Below are positions 60,254 through 64,000 of a stretch of 64,000 nucleotides of DNA, piece by piece. This stretch comes from Paraphysomonas bandaiensis. Taxonomy: Eukaryota; Chrysophyceae. The notes below the pieces were generated by a model, which was not told the origin of the DNA, did no database searches, and saw only the letters and a program-made list of their open reading frames with translations. Location: assembly GCA_965644295.1 (NCBI GenBank), contig CBFFRP010000408.1, forward strand, positions 186,001 through 250,000. Reading direction: 5' to 3'. Every line of letters begins with the position of its first letter. Position 1 is the stretch's first letter. Both the position numbers and the translations under genes were made by a program.

Positions 60254-60313
60254 TGAGGTAGTTCGACGGACGAGTAGTCACAGATAGTGGTATCAGTGTG
60301 GCAGAATCAGGAC
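60254..60313 (-). pseudogene. Short decayed fragment of the ARMC2 gene
   Basis: On the plus strand the block GAGGTAGTTCGAC...GTAG.CA...TGGTATCAGT..GCAGAATCAGGAC matches 61095-61160, part of an ARMC2 exon, after an internal deletion of roughly 15 nt. It lies 155 bp past the ARMC2 stop, inside the spacer. Confidence 0.65.
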
Positions 60314-60467
60314 AGCATCTTTATCATGTTTCTAACCTATAGATTGGCGTATTACTATCAAAGTACTTCATTTTCCCGATATATTGCACTTTATTACGGT
60401 AGTGCACGAAAATACTACTGTCATTCATCTGAACTGTATAATACATAAATACAATACAACTTAAGTC

Positions 60468-63400
60468 TCATCTACATTCCTTTAGATACGCCATCACTAA
60501 TTTTCCAACGCTAATAAACTGAGAGTACTTTTCGGTGCCTTCAAAGTCCTCTGCACAATCGAGAAGTTCAGCAAGCGAATCTCCTAAGGCATCATTTACT
60601 ACTTTATCGAAGTTGTTTCCATGCAACAATAAATTGTGAAACACCTTGATAATAAAGTTACATATAATAAAACCCACACTATATTATAGATAAAGGCATA
60701 CCTGGCATACAAGGGTTGTTAGAGGCAGATGCTTGAAGGATGAGCGCCTTAAAACTGCAGCTAGATTTTGAGCGGGCCGCTCCGAGTCAGTCAAGCAACT
60801 CAATGCTTGAGGATTAGCGCTGACATTGATCAGTGCCCCAGTGACCGCCAATAGAATCTCGAAGTCGCTATGGCTGAGAAGAAGAACCAAAGCTTCAGTG
60901 GCGCGAGTGACGCACAACGTCTGTATGACGGCGTCGCAGCGCGTCAAATTACCTACACAGCAAATCAATAAGTACAAAGTAAATAGGTTAACAATTGAAT
61001 ATCTTTCGATTTCGTTCAAGCATTCTACAGGAGCCCTTACAAACTCACCAAGTGCTCGTGCTGCCTCGAGAACAACCTCTGGATTATCGTGGAAGAGGTA
61101 GTTCGACAGGCGTGTAGCCATGGACTGTAGGTCCTTTGTGGTATCAGTCGCAGAATCAGGACTGCCTCTGGGACTTGCAACGGTGTCCATCTGAACTCCA
61201 TAGTCACAAATTACACTACGATTTCGCAGTAACAATAACACTCAGCTCAATACAATAGCAATTTCGACAACAAATGCACCATCAGAGGGTAACATAATCA
61301 CCTGACAAGAGTAAAATGTGAGGTTTGTGCAAGCTGCCACTACATTCAGCTGAAGCTCGTCGTGATTTCGTCCAACTTCACTGCAGGCCAAGAGCTCGAG
61401 CAACATCTGGTATATAATTTTCGTATAATTCAGAGGGCAAGATGAATCTGATACTGTATATATCCATACCTTCGTAGAATCTCGGCGCTTGGCGAGCGTT
61501 TTTCCGATCGACTCATTAATGGAAAGATTAGCAAACAGGCGTATAAGCTTAACGGTAGCATCCCCTAGCTCCTGCTCAGCTAGTCCCCCATCATCCCCTT
61601 CATCATCACTGCCATGATCAGACGATCTTTCACGACTACTGAATACATCATCCCTTTCGCTAGTTCCTTCGCTATCGTCATCATCCATGGAAGAAGTAGA
61701 GTAGAGGTGCATCAAACTGCATCCGCATGTCTGTGCAATTTAGATCACCATAATGATTTACTATAATGATTTATTTAAAAATACGGGATGCTCACCTGAA
61801 GTATCACAATTAGGGGGCGCAGACACCGACACGTGTTGGCAATCAGGAGTCTGAATATTTTAGAAACGATTACACTAGCAATTACACAAAAAGAACCATT
61901 ATCTGCTCTCTTAGATATATACGGATCACGTCACGCATAAAACAAGAACAAGATAATACTACCACTCACTAAACTTGTACTCATACACACTGAGCAAACA
62001 TCAGAAGCTACCTGTTAGCGTCATTAGTGGTTGTCATGTTGCCTAAAGAAAAAGCTGCCCGCGACAATAAGGGCCACGTGTGCCACGACGGCCATGAAAT
62101 TTCATCGTCTCCATTCATGACCCGCAGACACATTTCCGCTTCGTTTAAAATTACCTGTGTTATGGCAGCAATATATCGTGGATCAGTATTGAGTTGACTT
62201 CGGAATGGTTCTAGAAGAGATATTTTAGCCGTCACACGAACACAGTTCAGGCATAATTCGTGATTAGTCTCGAATAAATTCAAGAGATCGCAGAGATGGC
62301 AAATAGTGTAATTTGACAGCATTTGTTGTCGTCCAACAGAGTCTAGGGCAAAATTCCGGATAGTACCTACTACCTGAACCATGATATAGCCCAACTGAGA
62401 TAAAGTCACAGATTCATCACGAGACAGCGAATTCGATGCGGCGTCAACACCCCTGGCGGTCTTTGCTACTTGTTTCCTGTGGGCAGAATAAACCCGAATG
62501 ACAGCCTTCAAACCATCTGACAAAGTTGACATGGCTCCGATGTGTCCTAGTCTCTTGCGGTTTGTATCTTTCTTGGAATAACATCGCATGACGCCTGCCG
62601 CATGCACACCTGCCTCCAGGAACATCTTCAGACTCATGCCAGCATTCTGAGGAAGAGTCTCACGCCTTGCTGACTTGCCAGGTAGAACTCCCATTCCTCC
62701 TTTCACCTGGGTCCACACAACCCCCAGCAGCTCCAGAATGAGGTCAATACCACCCCGCACCATGACATCATCGTCTGCATTTACTCCAGCTTCCTCCTCC
62801 CCTGCACTCGGTGTGTCATCATTCACCGATAAATAAAGATCTCGTGTGGTTCTAAGTAGAATCCGGGCGTCATCTGGGGACAGGAGTTGAACGTCCACAG
62901 GGTATTTTGCCAAGTGCAGGCGTAATATATGACGACAAGTTTGCTGTCGAACCGCACGGCTCTGGGTCGAGTCAAGAATATGGCATAGTACTTCTACCAA
63001 TCGATTATAGAGCACTGCAATATATAAAGGAAACATTAGTACAGAACCAAAAATAAAGGTAATTAAAATAATATTCACCAGTATTATCCGAAAAAGACAC
63101 CGATTTCATATACTTCGCAAATTTGTCGACAGATTGGGTCATATTATGCAGCGCGGTGCTCAGGTAGCTCGCATCAACTGTAACACTGTGTAGGCATGTC
63201 TCAATTAGTGTGAGGTTATCTGATATATCAAGCAAAAGAAGGCTAATATCAGTTCCGGAACTGGAGTGTGTTAAGATGGGTTTAGAAGTATTAGAAGATC
63301 GTGAAGGCTCATGTGAGGATGATGACAAAATATTCGCATATAGAAACGAGGAAGTGTTTGACTTCGGAGCGCTATGAAAGTAACTATCAGATTCCGGGAT

Positions 63401-63735
63401 GTGGTCTACTCTTGCATCCAAACTGGCAGGAGTGACTGGTCGTGATGGCTCTTGAATTGTTGCTCTCGCCTGTTGCGAGTGATGAATGAGAACAACCCAA
63501 CACAGACATGTATAAACAATCAGTGTACATGCACCACAATACGGCATCACATATCTACGCAATAGTATAAGAGCACGCTGCATACACGGCACAACAGAAC
63601 ACTCATCGTCACTGATACAACACCACAGCAGAGCGAAGCAATTACCCCGGCGAGAACTTCCGCTATTCTTCCTCTTGATCTACTGGGTTTACAGGCCCTC
63701 GACCTCCCTCCTGATTCGTTGATATCACCGTACAT
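60468..63735 (-). CDS. ARMC2: ARMC2 (armadillo-repeat containing 2) ciliary protein, 824 aa
   Basis: Nine exons: 63735-63646, 63469-63079, 63014-62012, 61850-61796 (55 nt), 61730-61470, 61406-61302, 61190-61049, 60952-60702 and 60644-60468; all phases agree. The ATG at 63735 begins MYGDINESGGRSRACKPSRS. After a Ser-rich N-terminus there are armadillo/HEAT-like repeats: ESLLLLDISDNLTLIETCLH-type helices, the phrase RAAFSLGNMTT, LIRLFANLSINESIGK, LLELLACSEVG and TGALINVSANPQAL. The spacing and C-terminal VFHNLLLHG match ARMC2, which in animals is needed for sperm-flagellum central-pair (radial spoke) assembly. Length is near the animal protein (about 870 aa). The gene converges on RAB2, with repeats between. 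Confidence 0.88.
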
Positions 63736-64000
63736 TACCTCACAAGAGACAGCACGAGTATGACATGTAGCCAATGGAGTGTGTATATAGAAACGTGTGT
63801 AGATGACATGCTTTGATACCGTGCGTGTACTTCACTGTACTATACTCTCATACACACACACACCTACACACTCACTGCGCGGGGGATTTCATACGTTGAT
63901 ATTCCTAACGGCCGCTCCGTACAACACACATATAAACTATACGGTGTATACTGGTATACGGCCTCATATACTGCTGCTCTGAGGTGACGGTATTCTATGT
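63736..64000 (-). promoter_or_regulatory. Upstream region of ARMC2 with doubled GTATAC
   Basis: Contains CACACACACACA at about 63857-63865 and GTATACTGGTATAC at 63946-63959, about 215 bp upstream of the ARMC2 start. The window ends before any upstream neighbour. Confidence 0.5.

Larger units (their letters stand above)
57611..60467. other. 2.9-kb convergent spacer with family-B repeats, hairpin and ARMC2 fragment
   Basis: AT-rich. Contains repeat B3 (58938-59030), a short inverted repeat at 59598-59656, repeat B2 (60028-60190, reversed) and the ARMC2 fragment at 60254-60313. No gene seen. Confidence 0.6.

Overview
The window is nuclear DNA from a flagellated (or formerly flagellated) unicellular eukaryote. 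Genes are compact and split by short GT-AG introns, mostly about 45-115 nt. The content is eukaryotic: ESCRT-III, exocyst, Rab2, importin-beta, a NuA4 subunit and a box H/ACA snoRNP assembly factor. CFAP210- and ARMC2-like genes point to a motile cilium. A stramenopile or another SAR-type protist seems plausible from the domain mixes (KH plus WW, YHYH plus beta-propeller, SET plus 2OG oxygenase, Tudor-like), but I cannot fix the lineage from sequence alone.

I rebuilt 22 protein-coding genes by hand, with about 64 introns; the exon phases add up in all of them, although a few junctions (flagged) are uncertain. Left to right they are: YAK1-type kinase (-, cut by the left edge); small tail-anchored protein (+); mitochondrial orphan (-); SET + prolyl-hydroxylase fusion (+); WD40 protein (-); 177-aa unknown (+); ciliary candidate (-); CFAP210 (+); KH-WW protein (-); VPS2/CHMP2 (-); NOXRED1-like (+); B12D/NDUFA4-like (-); enhancer of polycomb (+); coiled-coil protein (+); importin-5 (-); secreted YHYH + YWTD protein (-); SLC35-type transporter (-); SEC15 (+); small Tudor-like protein (+); SHQ1 (-); RAB2 (+); ARMC2 (-).

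The layout alternates strikingly. Eight pairs are head-to-head with 380-710 bp between start codons, and most convergent pairs are separated by 0.9-2.9 kb of AT-rich DNA. The intervals between divergent starts are rich in TGTAC/GTATAC-like words. The palindrome GTATAC, often doubled with 2-4 nt between copies, recurs about 200-290 bp upstream of many start codons and is my best candidate for a shared promoter element.

The long spacers hold mobile or decayed DNA. There is a 91-bp hAT-like MITE with an 8-bp target duplication, a five-copy dispersed repeat (family A), a three-copy repeat (family B), a decayed coding element, a truncated copy of the Tudor-like gene, and a short fragment of ARMC2 beside its parent. 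I saw no CRISPR array and recognised no rRNA or tRNA gene.
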